The notes: generated by a model from the letters alone, not told the origin. A DNA stretch of 64,000 nt from an uncultured Acidobacteriaceae bacterium (GCA_903849645.1 CAINJJ010000046.1:15001-79000); one strand, 5' to 3'. Shown: positions 53,405 through 64,000, counted from the first letter of the stretch. Numbers and translations: made by a program.

Positions 53405-54484
53405 ATGATGAAGCTTTGCTTTGAGCGCAAGACGCCCGCCGGGCGCGGCACGCTGGTCCGGCAGGCAGGCCGGTGGTGGATTTGCGCGGGTTTGGCGCTG
53501 CTGGGCGTTTGCCTGGCGCGGGCCCAGGACGACCAGTTGAACAAGGTCCACGTGCCTCCGCCTGGGTCGGTTGACGCTGGGAAGTCGGAACCGAAAGGCG
53601 CCGAGGCCCCCGCCGCCAGCGGGCCGGACGCGCTCAAGATTCGCCCCGGCGCCCGCATCCGCATGAATGTGGACATGGTGCTGGTGCCGGTGACGGTGAC
53701 CGACCCCATGAACCGGCTGGTGACAGGCCTGGAGCAGGAAGATTTTCAGGTGTTTGAGGGCGGCGGGCAGCAGAAGATTGCGACCTTTGCCAGCGAAGAC
53801 GCGCCGGTTTCCATCGGCATCATCTTTGACCTTTCCGGCTCCATGACCTCCAAGCTGATCCGGGCGCGGGAGTCGATTCTGCAGTTCATCAAGACCGCCA
53901 ACCCGCAGGACGAGTTTTTTGTGATCGGGTTCAACGACCGGCCAGAGCTGATTGAGGACTTTACCAACTCGGTCGAGGACATCCAGGCGCGGCTGGCCAC
54001 GGTGCGCAGCGGGCACCGGACGGCGCTGCTGGACGCCATCTACTACGGCATGGTGAAGATGAAGGACGCGCGGCACGAGCGCAAGGCGCTGCTGGTGGTC
54101 TCCGACGGCGGCGACAACCGTTCGCGTTATACGGAGGGCGAGGTGCGGGCGCAGGTGCGCGAGGCGGATGTGGAGATCTACGCCATCGGCATCTTTGACC
54201 CCTACGCCCCCACCCCGGAAGAGCGCACCGGCCCGCAGTTGCTGGACGAGGTGAGCGACGAGACCGGGGGAAGGCTGTTCCGGGTGGACGACCTGGCCGA
54301 GATGGGCGACATTGCCGAGAAGATCTCCACCGAACTGCGCAACCAGTACGTGATCGGCTACCGGCCCAAGGACCTGACGCGGGACGGCAAGTGGCGTAAA
54401 GTGAAGGTGAAGATCAATCCTCCCGCGGGCCTGCCTCCACTCACCATTCATGCCCGCACCGGCTACTATGCGCCTTTGCAATAA
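53405..54484 (+). CDS. secreted VWFA-related acidobacterial domain protein
   Basis: About 359 residues with a signal peptide (WWICAGLALLGVCLARA), the strand VDMVLVPVTVTDPMNRLVTGL and a VWA domain with MIDAS sequence DLSGSM, then DGGDNRSRYTEGE and the family C-terminal block LRNQYVIGYRPKD...HARTGYYAP. This is the TIGR03436-type family. It overlaps the next, similar gene by 17 bases, so both probably form one transcript. Ligand and role are unknown; metal-dependent binding to proteins or surfaces is typical of VWA domains. Confidence 0.87.
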   Translation: MMKLCFERKTPAGRGTLVRQAGRWWICAGLALLGVCLARAQDDQLNKVHVPPPGSVDAGKSEPKGAEAPAASGPDALKIRPGARIRMNVDMVLVPVTVTDPMNRLVTGLEQEDFQVFEGGGQQKIATFASEDAPVSIGIIFDLSGSMTSKLIRARESILQFIKTANPQDEFFVIGFNDRPELIEDFTNSVEDIQARLATVRSGHRTALLDAIYYGMVKMKDARHERKALLVVSDGGDNRSRYTEGEVRAQVREADVEIYAIGIFDPYAPTPEERTGPQLLDEVSDETGGRLFRVDDLAEMGDIAEKISTELRNQYVIGYRPKDLTRDGKWRKVKVKINPPAGLPPLTIHARTGYYAPLQ

Positions 54485-55568
54485 CGCGGTTCTTGCGGTT
54501 CTGATTGCCGGAGCGGCCCTTTCGCTTCCCGCACAACAGCCGCCAGCCAGCCAACCCACTTCGCAGCCTTCCGGCCAGGTTCCGGGCCAGCAGCCAACGC
54601 TGACCGTGGACCGTGACCCGGTGCGTTCGCCGGACGCCGCCGCTCCGGCTGTGACGGCCCCTTCGGCTCCGGGGCTGGTGCGCAAGGAGGGCGAGGGCTA
54701 CGTCCTGCATACGGACGTGGAAGAGGTGGTGCTGAACGCCACTGTGCTGGACGGCAACAAGCTGGTGCCCGATCTGAAGCGCGATGCCTTTGAGGTCTAC
54801 GAGGACGGCGTCAAGCAGACGCTGATCAGCTTCCAGCACACCGACGTGCCGGTTTCGATCGCGCTGGTGGTGGACAACTCGGGGTCGATGTCGCGCAAGC
54901 GGCCCTCGGTGAACAAGAGCGCGCTGGACCTGATTCAGGCGTCGAACCCGCAGGATGAGGCGTTCGTGGTCAACTTCTCCGACGAGGCGTTTATCGACCA
55001 GGAGTTTACCTCGGAGGTGAACAAGCTGCGGGACGGGCTCTCGCACATCGAGTCGCGCGGCGGGACGGCGCTCTATGACGCGGTGGTGGCCTCGGCGGAC
55101 AAGCTGGTGGCCGACGCGCGGCGTCCCAAGCAGGTGCTGATTCTGATTACAGACGGGGAAGACAATGCCTCGACCCTGAATCTGGAGCAGACCATCCGCC
55201 GGGTGCAGCAGCTTTCGGGCCCGGTGATCTACTCCATTGGCCTGCTGTTTGGCGACGAGATGAGCCACGCCGAGGTGCGCCATGCGCGGCGGGCTCTGGA
55301 GATGCTCTCGGCGGAGACGGGCGGCATCGCTTTTTTCCCAAAGTCGATTGAGCAGGTGGACCAGATAGCCGCCGAGGTGGCCCGCGATATCCGCAACCAG
55401 TACACGCTGGGCTACCACTCGACCAAGCCGACCACCGAGCCGGGCTTCCGCCGGGTGACGGTGCAGGCCGAGGACAAGGCCCACGCCAAGCTGACCGTGC
55501 GCACACGGACGGGGTATTTCCCGGTGGCGCGTGTGTTGAAACACACCCCGGCGCTCGAAAAGAAATAG
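54468..55568 (+). CDS. secreted VWFA-related acidobacterial domain protein (second of tandem pair)
   Basis: About 366 residues, same family and layout as the preceding gene: signal peptide, Pro/Gln/Thr-rich linker (about 25-65), N-terminal beta domain (VVLNATVLDGNKLVPDL), VWA domain with MIDAS DNSGSM, DGEDNASTLNLEQT, and the block IRNQYTLGYHSTKP...RTRTGYFPV. The start at 54468 overlaps the preceding gene by 17 bases; the ATG at 54450 is an alternative. The tandem arrangement suggests duplication and perhaps a heteromeric surface complex. Confidence 0.85.
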   Translation: MRLCNNAVLAVLIAGAALSLPAQQPPASQPTSQPSGQVPGQQPTLTVDRDPVRSPDAAAPAVTAPSAPGLVRKEGEGYVLHTDVEEVVLNATVLDGNKLVPDLKRDAFEVYEDGVKQTLISFQHTDVPVSIALVVDNSGSMSRKRPSVNKSALDLIQASNPQDEAFVVNFSDEAFIDQEFTSEVNKLRDGLSHIESRGGTALYDAVVASADKLVADARRPKQVLILITDGEDNASTLNLEQTIRRVQQLSGPVIYSIGLLFGDEMSHAEVRHARRALEMLSAETGGIAFFPKSIEQVDQIAAEVARDIRNQYTLGYHSTKPTTEPGFRRVTVQAEDKAHAKLTVRTRTGYFPVARVLKHTPALEKK

Positions 55569-55689
55569 CCGAACCGGTGCTCCTTGGCGCGGTCCCACGG
55601 GCGGGGGAGCCGGGAATTGTGCGCTCGTCCCACCTGAGGTCCTGGCAATCATTTGAACGTTTTTCATCAGGCATGAGCTGTTTTGCGCC

Positions 55690-55770
55690 GTCCCTACGGG
55701 ACTCCTGGGGTACTACTGGCCCCTCTCCCCACGCTGAAGCGCGGGGCTAAGAACCTCTGCGCCTACGGCG
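55690..55770. repeat. REP-like cluster of three small hairpins
   Basis: Within the 343-base gap before the GH3 gene: GTCCCTACGGGAC at 55690-55702, the imperfect dyad CCCCACGCTGAAGCGCGGGG at 55727-55746 and CGCCTACGGCG at about 55760-55770. Their succession suggests a dispersed repeat rather than a terminator. The rest of the gap holds no gene and an AT-poor promoter region. Confidence 0.5.
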
Positions 55771-55911
55771 CGTTCGGTCGCGGAACCAGTTTGGTCAACA
55801 ACCTGGGTTCAAGCGCCTGGCTGCGCCAAGGTTCCGCCCCCCAAGTGCGCGGCTCGATTCGTTTGTAATATGATGAGCGGTCGAGAAAAAACGTTTTACC
55901 AAGGAGTTCCA

Positions 55912-58161
55912 ATGAATCATTCATCGCGCCGCGCTGTCGCACGCATCGCCGCGTCTGCAATCCTGGCCCTGACTTGCCTCACGATTTCGGGCATTGCGCA
56001 ACGCCCTCAGCATCCGCCCAAGCCGACGGGCCCGTGGATGAATGCAGCCCTCTCCGCGGACGAGCGCGCCGACCTGGTGCTGAAGGAACTGACACTCGAC
56101 GAGAAGATCGCTCTGCTGCACGGCGTGGGCATGCCCACCGACGAGCCGGTGACCCCGGAGAACGCGGACTCGAACCGCGGCGTGGGCTACGTGGTGGGCG
56201 TGCCGAGGCTGGGGATTCCGGGCATCGACATGAGCGACGCGGCCTATGGCGTGCGGTCCAGCGGCGTGAACGGGCGCTACTCCACGGCTCTGCCGGCCAA
56301 CGTGGCCGCTGCGGCAAGCTGGGACACCGACGCCGCCTATGAGTATGGAGCGCTGATCGGCCGGGAGCTGAGGGCGCAGGGATTCAATATGTCGCTCGGG
56401 GGCGGCGTGAACCTGACCCGCGAGCCGCGCAACGGGCGGACCTTCGAGTATCTTGGGGAAGACCCCATCCTGGCCGGTACACTGGTTGGCCGGCTGATTC
56501 AGGGCACGCAGTCGGCTCACGTCATTGGCGACATCAAGCACTATGCGCTCAACGACCAGGAGAGCGGACGCAACGCCGTGGACATCTCGATCAGCAAGCG
56601 CGCCATGCGGGAGACCGACCTGCTGGCCTTTGAGATCGGCATCGCCGAGGGGCATCCGGCCGCTGTGATGTGCTCCTATAACCGGGTGAACGGCGACTTT
56701 GCCTGCGAAAACAACTACCTGCTCAATGAAGTGGTGAAGAAGGACTTCAAGTTTCCGGGGTTCATTCTGTCCGACTGGGGCGGGACGCACTCGGACGTGA
56801 AGGCGTCGGCTGCGGGCCTGGACAACGAGCAGCCAGGGCGCTTCTTTTACGGCGACCGCTACAAGGCGGCGGTTGTGGCGGGCAAGATTCCGCAGGCCGA
56901 GCTGGACGAGCACGTGCACCGGATTCTGCGCTCCATGTTTGCCGCGGGGGTGATCGACTACCCGCGCCAGCGTAGCGTGGTGGACCCGTTCGCGGGCTTT
57001 GAGACGGCGCGGAAGATCGAAGAGGGCGGCATTGTGCTGCTCAAGAATGAGCGGGCTGCCCTGCCGCTGAATCCGGCGCGGATCAAGACCATCGCCGTGA
57101 TCGGGTCGCACTCGGACGTGGGCATGATCTCGGGCGGCGGCTCGGCGCAGGTAGACCCCATCGGCGGCAACGCCATCAAACCCGCCGGGCAGGGCCAGAC
57201 GCACTGGCTGGAAGAGATATGGTTTCCCACCTCGCCGCTGAAGGCCATCCAGGCGCGCGCGCCCAAGGCTGAGGTCAAGTACGACCCCGGTACGGACCCG
57301 GCTGCCGCGGCCGCCGTGGCCAAGGCTGCCGATGTGGCGATTGTGTTCGGCTACCAGTGGGAGAGCGAAGGCATGGATCTGCCGTCGCTGTCGCTGCCCC
57401 ACAACGAGGACGCGCTGATTGCAGCGGTGGCCGCCGCCAATCCGCACACCATCGTGGTGCTGGAGACGGGCACGGCGGTGACCATGCCGTGGGTGGACGC
57501 CCCGGCGGCCATTCTGGAAGCCTGGTTCGCGGGTTCGGACGGGGCCAACGCCCTGGGCAACGTGCTGTTTGGCACGGTGAACCCCTCCGGCAAGCTGCCC
57601 AACACCTTCCCCAAGTCGGAAGCGGACCTGCCGCGGCCTACGGTGACCATGCCGCCGCCTGCCTCTTCGGGCTTTGACGGCGCGGCCACCCCGGAAAAGT
57701 GGGCGGCTGGCCTGCCGGGCTTCCCCGTGGCTTATGACGAGGGGCTCAAGGTGGGCTACAAGTGGTATGACGCGGAGAAGAAGCCGGTGTTGTTCCCGTT
57801 CGGCTTCGGGCTGTCGTACACGACCTACAAGTACTCCGGGCTGGCCGTTGCCCAGGAGGGCAAGATCAAGGTGAGCTTTACGCTCGCCAACGCGGGCGCG
57901 CGGGCGGGAGCAGAGATTGCCGAGGTGTACGCCTCGCTGCCCGCCGCGGCGCAGGAGCCGCCCAAACGGCTGATCGGCTTCAGCAAGGTGAAGCTCGAAG
58001 CCGGCGAAAAGCGCGTGGTTTCGCTGGAGATCGATCCCAAGTACCTGTCGATCTTCGACGAGCAGAAAGATGGCTGGGTGCTGCTGCCGGGCGAGTATAC
58101 GATCCTGGTGGGCGGGTCATCGGACAAGCTGCCGCTGAAGGCGACCATCAGCCTGAAGTAA
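55912..58161 (+). CDS. GH3 beta-glycosidase, secreted
   Basis: A 749-residue family 3 glycosidase with signal peptide ([17 protein letters not shown]). KHYALND (209-215) and the nucleophile in ILSDWGG (Asp288) mark the active site; the second domain begins near 370, and a fibronectin III-like domain ends the protein (from about 650). The sequence [31 protein letters not shown] is the standard linker to the last domain. It is a paralogue of the enzyme at 18543-20783 but differs in the active-site loops. AAGGAG lies six bases before the ATG. Confidence 0.92.
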   Translation: MNHSSRRAVARIAASAILALTCLTISGIAQRPQHPPKPTGPWMNAALSADERADLVLKELTLDEKIALLHGVGMPTDEPVTPENADSNRGVGYVVGVPRLGIPGIDMSDAAYGVRSSGVNGRYSTALPANVAAAASWDTDAAYEYGALIGRELRAQGFNMSLGGGVNLTREPRNGRTFEYLGEDPILAGTLVGRLIQGTQSAHVIGDIKHYALNDQESGRNAVDISISKRAMRETDLLAFEIGIAEGHPAAVMCSYNRVNGDFACENNYLLNEVVKKDFKFPGFILSDWGGTHSDVKASAAGLDNEQPGRFFYGDRYKAAVVAGKIPQAELDEHVHRILRSMFAAGVIDYPRQRSVVDPFAGFETARKIEEGGIVLLKNERAALPLNPARIKTIAVIGSHSDVGMISGGGSAQVDPIGGNAIKPAGQGQTHWLEEIWFPTSPLKAIQARAPKAEVKYDPGTDPAAAAAVAKAADVAIVFGYQWESEGMDLPSLSLPHNEDALIAAVAAANPHTIVVLETGTAVTMPWVDAPAAILEAWFAGSDGANALGNVLFGTVNPSGKLPNTFPKSEADLPRPTVTMPPPASSGFDGAATPEKWAAGLPGFPVAYDEGLKVGYKWYDAEKKPVLFPFGFGLSYTTYKYSGLAVAQEGKIKVSFTLANAGARAGAEIAEVYASLPAAAQEPPKRLIGFSKVKLEAGEKRVVSLEIDPKYLSIFDEQKDGWVLLPGEYTILVGGSSDKLPLKATISLK

Positions 58162-58184
58162 CAGTCGGTTCAGTAGAGGCATGT

Positions 58185-58219
58185 GAGCCCCAGGTCCCGG
58201 AAGTCGGGACCTGGGGCTC
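58185..58219. terminator. 15-bp hairpin between convergent GH3 and purH, also REP-like
   Basis: A perfect stem GAGCCCCAGGTCCCG with its complement around a five-base loop. It lies between two convergent genes and probably ends both transcripts, although no T run follows. Its inner arms repeat the hairpin at 17314-17342. Confidence 0.6.
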
Positions 58220-58225
58220 TCTGCA

Positions 58226-59839
<1,614 letters not shown>

Positions 59840-59992
59840 GAGGTGCTCCTTGCCTGGGTTCGCCGCCGGGTTCCGGATGGAGCGGAACGTGCGGACAAAA
59901 ACCACTCTCCAGAGTACATCGAAGGGGGCGGGGCGGCGGGTGGATTGGGGCGATTTGAGGCGGGGTTGAGGGGGATGGATTAAAGTTGAAGG

Positions 59993-60892
59993 ATGGGAAG
60001 CTATCCCCCCGCTCCTCCGTCCCGCGAACAGGAACCCATACGCTGGGGCGCCGGCACAGCGCCGGAGATTCTGCCGCCGGATACGGGCTTCAACGCGCCG
60101 CCGCCGCAACAGCAGCAGACGATGCGCAAGCCCCGCCCGCGATGGGCGGTGGCGCCGGCCACCTATCTGCTGGTGGGGATCAATGTGCTGGTGTTTGCGG
60201 TGATGGTGATGCGCGGGGTAAACCCGATGAATCCCACCTCGGCGCAACTGCTTTATTTTGGCGCGGATCACGCCGGGGCGGTGCTGCAGTACGGCGAGTG
60301 GGGACGCATTGTCACGGCGATGTTTGTGCACGTGGGGCTGATCCACCTGGCGACGAACATGTGGTGCCTGTGGAACCTGGGCCTGCTGGCGGAGCCGCTG
60401 ATGGGGTCGCTGGGCGTACTGGCGGTGTACATATTGACGGGTGCCGCGGGCAACCTGCTTTCGACGCTGCTGAACTGGATTCATCCCCTGCGCGACGGAA
60501 TGGGGGGCTTCACGTATCCGGTGGGCGCGGGAGCCTCGGGCGCGGTGTTCGGGATTGCGGGAGCGCTGATTGTGCTGCTGAAGTCGCACCGGCTGCCGGT
60601 GCCGCCGGTGGAGCTGGCCAAGCTGCGCAAGTCGGTTATTTCTTTTGCGGCCATCAACCTGGCCATTGGCTTCTCGATCAGCGCGGGGACGAGCTTTTTT
60701 GGCTCGGGATTGAGCATCGACAACATGGCGCACCTGGGGGGCTTCAGTTGCGGGCTGCTGTTTGCCGCGCCGATGGTGCCGCGCATCGGTTCGCCGCGCG
60801 CGCTGTTTCACCGGCGGCTGCGGCTCACTGTGCTGATGGTGGTGACGGTGCTGGTGCTTTTCGGGTTCTTTCTTTCCCATCTGGCGGGGTAG
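59993..60892 (+). CDS. rhomboid-family intramembrane serine protease
   Basis: A 299-residue protein with a proline-rich cytoplasmic N-terminus and six to seven membrane segments. The catalytic serine is in GAGASGAVFGIAGA (Ser182) and the catalytic histidine in NMAHLGGFSCG (His247). HLATNMWCLWNLG is also conserved. It cleaves membrane proteins near their membrane segment; the substrate is unknown. AAGG directly precedes the ATG, so the start is likely but not certain. Confidence 0.9.
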   Translation: MGSYPPAPPSREQEPIRWGAGTAPEILPPDTGFNAPPPQQQQTMRKPRPRWAVAPATYLLVGINVLVFAVMVMRGVNPMNPTSAQLLYFGADHAGAVLQYGEWGRIVTAMFVHVGLIHLATNMWCLWNLGLLAEPLMGSLGVLAVYILTGAAGNLLSTLLNWIHPLRDGMGGFTYPVGAGASGAVFGIAGALIVLLKSHRLPVPPVELAKLRKSVISFAAINLAIGFSISAGTSFFGSGLSIDNMAHLGGFSCGLLFAAPMVPRIGSPRALFHRRLRLTVLMVVTVLVLFGFFLSHLAG

Positions 60893-60974
60893 GGCCTGGG
60901 CGCAGAGCAGCAATTGCCGTGCAAGAATGTTCTGGTAGGTTGCCCGTGTGACTCCAACCCCTGGGAGGCAGAGC

Positions 60975-61937
60975 ATGGAACGCAGGAACTTTCTGAAGCA
61001 GGCCGCCATTGCGGCGGCGGCCGTCGCATCCACAAGTCAACTGAAGGCAGGGCCCAAGACGCCCGCCAACCCAATTGCCCGCCGCGAGCTGGGCAGGACG
61101 GGCGAGAAGCTGTCGATTATCGCCTTTGGCGGCATTGTGGTGATGAACGAGGAGACGGGCGCGGCGTCGAATATCGTGGCCGAGGCGGTGGACCGCGGCG
61201 TCAACTACTTTGACGTGGCGCCGAGCTATGGCAACGCGCAGGAGCGGCTGGGTCCGGCGCTGGCGCCCTACCGGAACAAGAGCTTTCTGGCCTGCAAGAC
61301 CGAGGGGCGGCTGAAGGACGACTCGCGGGCGCAGCTCGAGGAGTCGCTGCGCCTGCTGAAGACCGACCATGTGGATCTTTACCAGTTTCACGCGCTGACC
61401 AAGATGGCGGACCTGGACAAGGTGCTGGGGCCGGGCGGGGCGATGGAGACCATGGAGGCGGCGAAGAAGGAAGGCAAGATCCGCTACATTGGCTTCAGCG
61501 TGCACTCGGCGGAGACGGCGCTGGCGGCGATGGACCGGTATAACTTTGACACGATTCTCTTTCCGCTGAACTGGGTGCTGTTTACGCAGGCGGGTTTTGG
61601 TCCGCAGATTCTCAAGAAAGCACAGGAGAAGCGGATGGGGATTCTGGCGCTGAAGGGGATGGCGAAGACGACCTGGGCGGCGGACCAGAAGCAGAACCAT
61701 CCGCAGCCGAAGTGCTGGTATCAGCCGGCGGCGTTTCCGGACGAGGCATCGCTGGGGCTGCGGTGGACGCTGGGGCACCCGATTACGGCGGCGATTCCGC
61801 CGGGAGACGAGCGGTATTTCCGGCTGGCGATGGACGTGGCGCAGAGCTACAAACCGCTGGAGCCGCATGAGGAAGAGGCCCTGCTGGCCGGCGGCAAGGG
61901 GCTTGAGCCGATCTTTCACCTGGGGAACGATGTTTAG
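60975..61937 (+). CDS. aldo/keto reductase with twin-arginine signal
   Basis: A 320-residue protein with an N-terminal Tat signal (MERRNFLKQAAIAAAAVAS). The mature part is an aldo/keto reductase barrel: DRGVNYFDVAPSYGNAQERLGPAL has the catalytic Asp and Tyr, CKTEGR the Lys, and LYQFHAL the His. Export of an NADP-dependent fold through Tat is usual for a subgroup of AKRs in Acidobacteria and Planctomycetes. Substrate unknown. GGGAGG lies six bases before the ATG. It follows the rhomboid gene by 82 bases. Confidence 0.85.
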   Translation: MERRNFLKQAAIAAAAVASTSQLKAGPKTPANPIARRELGRTGEKLSIIAFGGIVVMNEETGAASNIVAEAVDRGVNYFDVAPSYGNAQERLGPALAPYRNKSFLACKTEGRLKDDSRAQLEESLRLLKTDHVDLYQFHALTKMADLDKVLGPGGAMETMEAAKKEGKIRYIGFSVHSAETALAAMDRYNFDTILFPLNWVLFTQAGFGPQILKKAQEKRMGILALKGMAKTTWAADQKQNHPQPKCWYQPAAFPDEASLGLRWTLGHPITAAIPPGDERYFRLAMDVAQSYKPLEPHEEEALLAGGKGLEPIFHLGNDV

Positions 61938-61968
61938 GGGCGCGGCGCGCCAGCGCGCCTGAAAAGGT

Positions 61969-62316
61969 CTATTTGCTGGCGGTGGCGGCGAACTTTTTGA
62001 CCATGGCGAGCAGGAGCTTGCGGTCGCTGTCGTTGAGTGTGGCGGAGTAGCGGCGAATCTGGGAGAGGAAGCGGATCTCCTCGTCGGAGAGCTTCTGGTA
62101 GCTGAGCTGAGGGCCCAGGCCGTCTTCCGCAAAGAACTGGGAGATGGGCAGGTCGAGGGCCAGGGCTATCTTGGAGAGGGTGTCGAGCGAAGGCACGGTG
62201 TGGCCGTTTTCGACGCGGGAGAGATAGCAGCGCAAAAGGCCGGTCTTCTTTTCGATGTCCCCCTGCGAGAGCCCTTTCTGCAGGCGGTGGGCGCGGATGG
62301 TGGTGCCGATTTTCAT
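61969..62316 (-). CDS. XRE-family transcriptional regulator
   Basis: A 115-residue protein with an N-terminal helix-turn-helix (LSQGDIEKKTGLLRCYLSRVENG) and a helical C-terminal half. The helix-turn-helix is of the lambda repressor type. No partner gene lies next to it; it is convergent with the aldo/keto reductase. The AT-rich 60 bases before its start (TTAACTCAAGGGTTAAC with near-palindromic GTTAAC repeats at about 62378-62394) may hold its operator. Confidence 0.85.
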   Translation of the reverse strand: MKIGTTIRAHRLQKGLSQGDIEKKTGLLRCYLSRVENGHTVPSLDTLSKIALALDLPISQFFAEDGLGPQLSYQKLSDEEIRFLSQIRRYSATLNDSDRKLLLAMVKKFAATASK

Positions 62317-62377
62317 GAGGGGAAGAGTCCTTTTCGATGCACACCGAGGTGACCCAAGCGATTGCGATCATAAGAAT

Positions 62378-62394
62378 GTTAACTCAAGGGTTAA
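62378..62394. promoter_or_regulatory. GTTAAC inverted repeat, possible XRE operator
   Basis: GTTAACTCAAGGGTTAAC has 6-bp arms GTTAAC around a six-base spacer, about 60 bases upstream of the XRE regulator start. Each GTTAAC is itself palindromic. The site stands out from GC-rich surroundings and could bind the regulator. Confidence 0.4.
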
Positions 62395-62520
62395 CATGGG
62401 TTGCATCGGAATGCAAGGGCAATCGTCACCGAAAACAGTTTGAAGCTGGAAGGAAATGCGGCGGCGGCGGCGCGCCGATTTGACCCGGAATCGGGCGTGG
62501 AGCGCGCAGCCGCCGGAGAG

Positions 62521-63267
62521 CTAGCGGGCCAGTTTCTCGGCGAAGAAGCGGTCGATGCGGGCCAGGGCGTCGGCGGCATCCTGGGCGCGATAGCCGGCCT
62601 GGTTGTTGGGGTTCTCGAAGGCGTGGCCGGCATCGGGGTAGATCTTGGCGTCGACGGGCTTGCCGAGCGACTGCATGGAAGCCTCGAAGGCGTGAACGGC
62701 TTCAGGGGGGATGCCGTGGTCCTGGCCACCGAAGTTGCCGAGGACGGCGGCGTGAATCTGGGCGAGGGCGGCCTTGTCCGTGGCGAGCGAGCCGTAGTTG
62801 ACGGCCACGGCTTTGAGCGAGGGCGCGGCGATGGCAAGCTGGAGGGCGAAGCCGCCGCCCATGCACCAGCCGACGGCGCCGATGCGTCCCGGAGCCACGT
62901 CCTTGCGGGCCTGGAGGAAGGCGACGGCGGCGGTGAGGTCGCGGACGCCCTGGTCCTGGGGCAGGCCGCGGGATAGCTCATGGGCCAGGTCGGGGGTGGT
63001 GGCGAGCTTGCCGCGATAGAGGTCCACGGCGAGAGCCACGTAGCCTTTGGCGGCGTAGCCGGCGGCCTCCTGCTTGATCCAGTCGTTGAGGCCCCACCAC
63101 TCATGAATGACAACCAATGCGGGGTGGGGGCCGGGGCCCTGGGGAAGGTAGAGAATCGCCTGGGCGGTGGAGTCGCCGCTGGGGAAGGTGACGGGCTGCT
63201 GGGCATGGACGGCAAGGGCGGCGAGCAGTAGGGGCAGGGCGCAGAGGATGGGGCGGAGAGACTTCAT
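62521..63267 (-). CDS. secreted dienelactone hydrolase family protein
   Basis: A 248-residue alpha/beta hydrolase with signal peptide (MKSLRPILCALPLLLAALAVHA). Dienelactone hydrolase residues are visible: Glu56 in VIHEWWG, nucleophile Cys135 in VGWCMGGG, Asp183 in GGQDHG and His215 in DAGHAF. The Cys nucleophile places it in the true DLH group, unlike the Ser enzyme fused to the regulator at 45.3 kb. Substrate unknown. It is separated from the XRE gene by 204 bases without a gene. Confidence 0.88.
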   Translation of the reverse strand: MKSLRPILCALPLLLAALAVHAQQPVTFPSGDSTAQAILYLPQGPGPHPALVVIHEWWGLNDWIKQEAAGYAAKGYVALAVDLYRGKLATTPDLAHELSRGLPQDQGVRDLTAAVAFLQARKDVAPGRIGAVGWCMGGGFALQLAIAAPSLKAVAVNYGSLATDKAALAQIHAAVLGNFGGQDHGIPPEAVHAFEASMQSLGKPVDAKIYPDAGHAFENPNNQAGYRAQDAADALARIDRFFAEKLAR

Positions 63268-63315
63268 GGTGGACCTCGGATTGGTGACGATTGTCAGTCA
63301 GGGAGGGCGGGGGCG

Positions 63316-63846
63316 TCAAAGGAGCTTGCGGAGAAAGGCCAACCCCTCCACGGGATTGTCATTGTAGGGCGGGCAGGGTTCAAATCCCAACTGGAGATAG
63401 AGGCGGTGGGCGGCGGCCATGGAGGCGGGGGCGGTGTCGAGGTAGACGGCGTAGCGTCCGGCAGTGCCGGCGCGGTCGAGGACGGCCTGGGTGAGGGCGC
63501 GTCCGAGGCCGAGCCCGCGGGCTGCGGGGCGGGTCCAGAGGCGCTTGAGCTCCCATGAACGGGGGGCGACCGACTCGGGCAAGGCGCGCCAGGCCACAAA
63601 GCCGAGGGGCTCTTCGGCGGCGCGGGCGAGAAGGCTGCCGCCGCCCTGCCGGAGAAAGCTGAGGGGCAGGCGGGCGGCCTCCTGTTCCAGGGAGCCGAAG
63701 CAGAAGCGGGCCGCGCCGGGCTGGGCGACGACAAAGCGGCCATATTCGAGGAGGAGTTCGCGGGCCTGGGCGAGGGTGGATTCGGGGGTGGCGGGGGTCA
63801 GTTCGAGGAGGTCAAATGCCCGCGGTGCGGACGGGTCGGCGGCCAT
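63316..63846 (-). CDS. GNAT family N-acetyltransferase
   Basis: A 176-residue acetyltransferase. The acetyl-CoA loop is WTRPAARGLGLGRALTQ (R-x-x-G-x-G), preceded by SWELKRLW and followed by GRYAVYLDTAPASMAAAHRLYLQLGFEPCPPY, a typical GNAT order. Acceptor unknown. It may share a promoter with the divergent partial gene at the window end. It follows the dienelactone hydrolase gene by 48 bases on the same strand. Confidence 0.85.
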   Translation of the reverse strand: MAADPSAPRAFDLLELTPATPESTLAQARELLLEYGRFVVAQPGAARFCFGSLEQEAARLPLSFLRQGGGSLLARAAEEPLGFVAWRALPESVAPRSWELKRLWTRPAARGLGLGRALTQAVLDRAGTAGRYAVYLDTAPASMAAAHRLYLQLGFEPCPPYNDNPVEGLAFLRKLL

Positions 63847-63941
63847 GCCTGAGTTTACGACGGGTCTGCGGCGGGATCCAAAGCGGGCGAATGGGTAAAC
63901 CTTCGCCGGGCGGCGTCCGTCTGACTGAATACGAACGGAAA

Positions 63942-64000
63942 ATGGCAGGGGCGCAGATGGGGCGAACGGCGCGGTGTGCGGTTGCGGCGGTGATGGCGGC
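63942..64000 (+). CDS. possible start of an exported protein gene (cut by window end)
   Basis: From the ATG at 63942 the frame is open to the window edge and codes for a signal-like start (basic residues, then AVAAVMAA). An upstream AAAA-rich stretch could hold the ribosome site (GAACGGAAAATGG) but is weak. Only 19 codons are visible, so nothing more can be said. Confidence 0.3.
   Translation, partial: MAGAQMGRTARCAVAAVMA

Overview
The window is a GC-rich bacterial chromosome segment, most likely from a subdivision 1 Acidobacteriota (Acidobacteriaceae/Terriglobia type). The pointers are three proteins with the VWFA-related domain typical of Acidobacteria, a HAF-repeat secreted protein, two secreted GH3 glycosidases plus a GH105 enzyme, a DUF3106 protein behind an ECF sigma/anti-sigma pair, and lpxB, which marks an outer membrane with lipid A. 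I cannot name the genus from sequence alone.

Layout. 1-3.3 kb: the 3' end of an rRNA operon (23S lacking about 20 nt at its 5' end, then 5S) closed by two hairpins. 3.4-13.4 kb: pckA, a SqdX-like GT4 glycosyltransferase, a LOG-family protein, a large membrane protein gene split by one in-frame TAG, and a PHP-domain protein. 13.5-15.7 kb: a roughly 2 kb islet at a tRNA-Val(CAC) gene, bounded by 51-bp copies of the tRNA 3' part and carrying a hipBA-type toxin-antitoxin pair with two matching operators but no integrase. 16-25 kb: two ECF sigma factor loci, a DUF3106 protein, a GH3 glucosidase, and small envelope proteins.

25.3-32.6 kb: a tightly packed minus-strand operon, crtN-aldH-crtP-acyltransferase-crtQ, that would make an acylated, glycosylated C30 carotenoid acid (staphyloxanthin-like). 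The C30 backbone synthase is not here, and a PlsC-type acyltransferase stands where S. aureus uses CrtO. 32.8-38.1 kb: GH105, an AlgI-like MBOAT with an SGNH partner, and RlpA. 38.1-45.1 kb: an M1 peptidase homologue that has lost its catalytic and zinc residues, lpxB, GNAT, and secreted proteins.

45.2-47.7 kb holds the most unusual gene: a CadC-like DNA-binding domain, a membrane segment, a formylglycine-generating-enzyme-like (SUMF1) domain without the expected cysteine pair, and a dienelactone-hydrolase-like domain in one 822-residue chain. Five TGAC/TGAA steps spaced 11, 11, 10 and 11 bp sit directly over its start codon. 47.8-53.2 kb: a DUF4160/DUF2442 pair, fabI, and an overlapping DUF1015-amidase-GerMN-murI envelope operon. 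53.4-64 kb: two overlapping VWFA genes, a second GH3, purH, rhomboid, Tat-exported aldo/keto reductase, XRE regulator, dienelactone hydrolase, GNAT and the first bases of a possible gene. REP-like hairpins punctuate several gaps.
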